A stretch of 7,073 nucleotides of DNA from Chitinophagaceae bacterium. GTDB lineage: Bacteria; Bacteroidota; Bacteroidia; Chitinophagales; Chitinophagaceae. The stretch spans positions 1 through 7,073 of the forward strand of contig JADLEN010000152.1 in the NCBI GenBank assembly GCA_020846105.1, given 5' to 3'. The position numbers and the translations under genes were made by a program. Below the pieces are notes generated by a model. It ran no database searches. It was not told the DNA's origin and worked only from the letters and a program-made list of their open reading frames with translations. This document shows, piece by piece, positions 6,477-7,073 of this stretch (within the stretch, counting starts at the first letter, position 1; the number at the start of each line of letters is the position of its first letter).

Positions 6477-7073
6477 TGGCTTGAAAATAATAAATCAAAA
6501 GTGAACCTATACCGAATACCATTATCCATTTTAGATAATGGCTCATTTGATGATAATGCTTTGTAGTCGCTTTTGTGGGCAAATACCATACCCAAACAAT
6601 TAACGGCATTGCAAGTGCAACAAAAGTATAGACACCCAACAAGCCCTGCACCTTGAAAGATGCAATAAGCAATGGAATGATGGCTAGCAGCGCTATTAAT
6701 TGCACAAAAACAGAAGTTGTTTTTAGCCCCAACTTTATGGGCATAGTCACACAGCCTTCTGCAGCATCGCCAATATGATCTTCCATATCTTTCACCACCT
6801 CTCGCATCCAAGTAAGTACAAAGGCAAAACAAGTATAGATGCCTAATAGCCAAAGAGGGTTGGGCAATTGGGCGTTGGCTTTGTGCATCATTGGAGGCAA
6901 AGCTACAAACTGCCATAGCACAGGCTCATACACAAAAAGAGTAAAAATGGTGAGTGCCGTAAGTAATGCCACAACCACATTGCCTATAACAAACATCCGC
7001 TTGAAGTGCGATGAATACAAAAACAGCAAAAGTGCACTTAGTATTTGTATACCTATCCAGTGCATTTTATCCA
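6469..7073 (-). CDS. UbiA-family prenyltransferase, C-terminal part (5' end outside window), possibly geranylgeranylglycerol-phosphate geranylgeranyltransferase-like
   Basis: Membrane enzyme of the UbiA superfamily, which transfers a prenyl chain from a diphosphate to an acceptor. About 200 residues are visible, and the frame stays open past the ATG at 7065-7063 (codons GAT AAA precede it) to the right edge. Full proteins have about 290 residues, so roughly 90 N-terminal residues, including the first Asp-rich motif, are missing. Numbered from that ATG, YSSHFKRMFVIGN (17-29) is followed by hydrophobic helices at about 30-46, 71-86, 116-136, 141-160 and 180-194. The second Asp-rich motif, REVVKDMEDHIGD (88-100), carries D93, D96 and D100, the Mg-diphosphate ligands. 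Bacteroidota homologues of this shape are often labelled geranylgeranylglycerol-phosphate geranylgeranyltransferase, an archaeal-lipid name; the real substrate is not deducible here. The TAA (6471-6469) lies inside the start of maf, with 8 nt of overlap. From memory, a UbiA gene followed by maf is a recurring order in this phylum. Confidence 0.88.
   Translation of the reverse strand, partial: DKMHWIGIQILSALLLFLYSSHFKRMFVIGNVVVALLTALTIFTLFVYEPVLWQFVALPPMMHKANAQLPNPLWLLGIYTCFAFVLTWMREVVKDMEDHIGDAAEGCVTMPIKLGLKTTSVFVQLIALLAIIPLLIASFKVQGLLGVYTFVALAMPLIVWVWYLPTKATTKHYHQMSHYLKWIMVFGIGSLLIYYFQANG

Noticed and set aside
6464..6916. 150-codon minus-strand frame within the UbiA gene
   Set aside because: It is a shifted frame over the prenyltransferase, which has the clear Asp-rich motif and helices; the alternative is Cys/Arg-rich without family features.

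Overview
The window looks like ordinary chromosomal DNA of a member of the Bacteroidota; I cannot fix the family. The evidence is the LeuRS type (no Zn-1 cysteines, extra insertions, the form KMSKSKFNV), the absence of Shine-Dalgarno sequences before the starts I checked, a TAnnTTTG-type -7 element upstream of leuS, and a UbiA enzyme next to maf. Composition is moderately AT-rich. I see no insertion sequence, CRISPR array, tRNA, rRNA or phage gene.

Layout. One gene runs rightward from the left edge: the C-terminal third of a propionyl-CoA/acetyl-CoA synthetase-type acyl-CoA ligase (1-604). It converges on leuS, and the two share a perfect 12-bp hairpin that can terminate from both sides (618-652). 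Everything else is on the minus strand, in transcription order: a UbiA-family prenyltransferase cut by the right edge (7073-6469), a Maf nucleotide pyrophosphatase overlapping it by 8 nt (6476-5928), an 86-nt gap with a dyad, a DUF2157-like multipass membrane protein (5841-4873), a second multipass membrane protein coupled to it by an ATGA overlap (4876-3665), a 90-nt gap with a -7-like element, and leuS (3574-674).

How the genes relate. UbiA and Maf are translationally overlapped and probably form the end of one operon. The two membrane proteins are a second, coupled unit of unknown function and may form one complex. leuS appears to have its own promoter. The functions (lipid prenylation, nucleotide house-cleaning, aminoacylation, short-chain acyl-CoA formation) do not form one pathway.

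The most unusual point is in leuS. The segment before the KMSKS loop (about 1325-1740), which encodes the leucine-specific domain, is about 30% GC by hand count, against 46-49% just outside it, and its protein sequence does not match the usual Bacteroidota form as I remember it. This looks like a domain-level replacement or a very fast-evolving insert. The paired membrane proteins with an acidic, Gly/Ser-rich tail are the best candidate for something functionally undescribed, but nothing in the window proves a new system.
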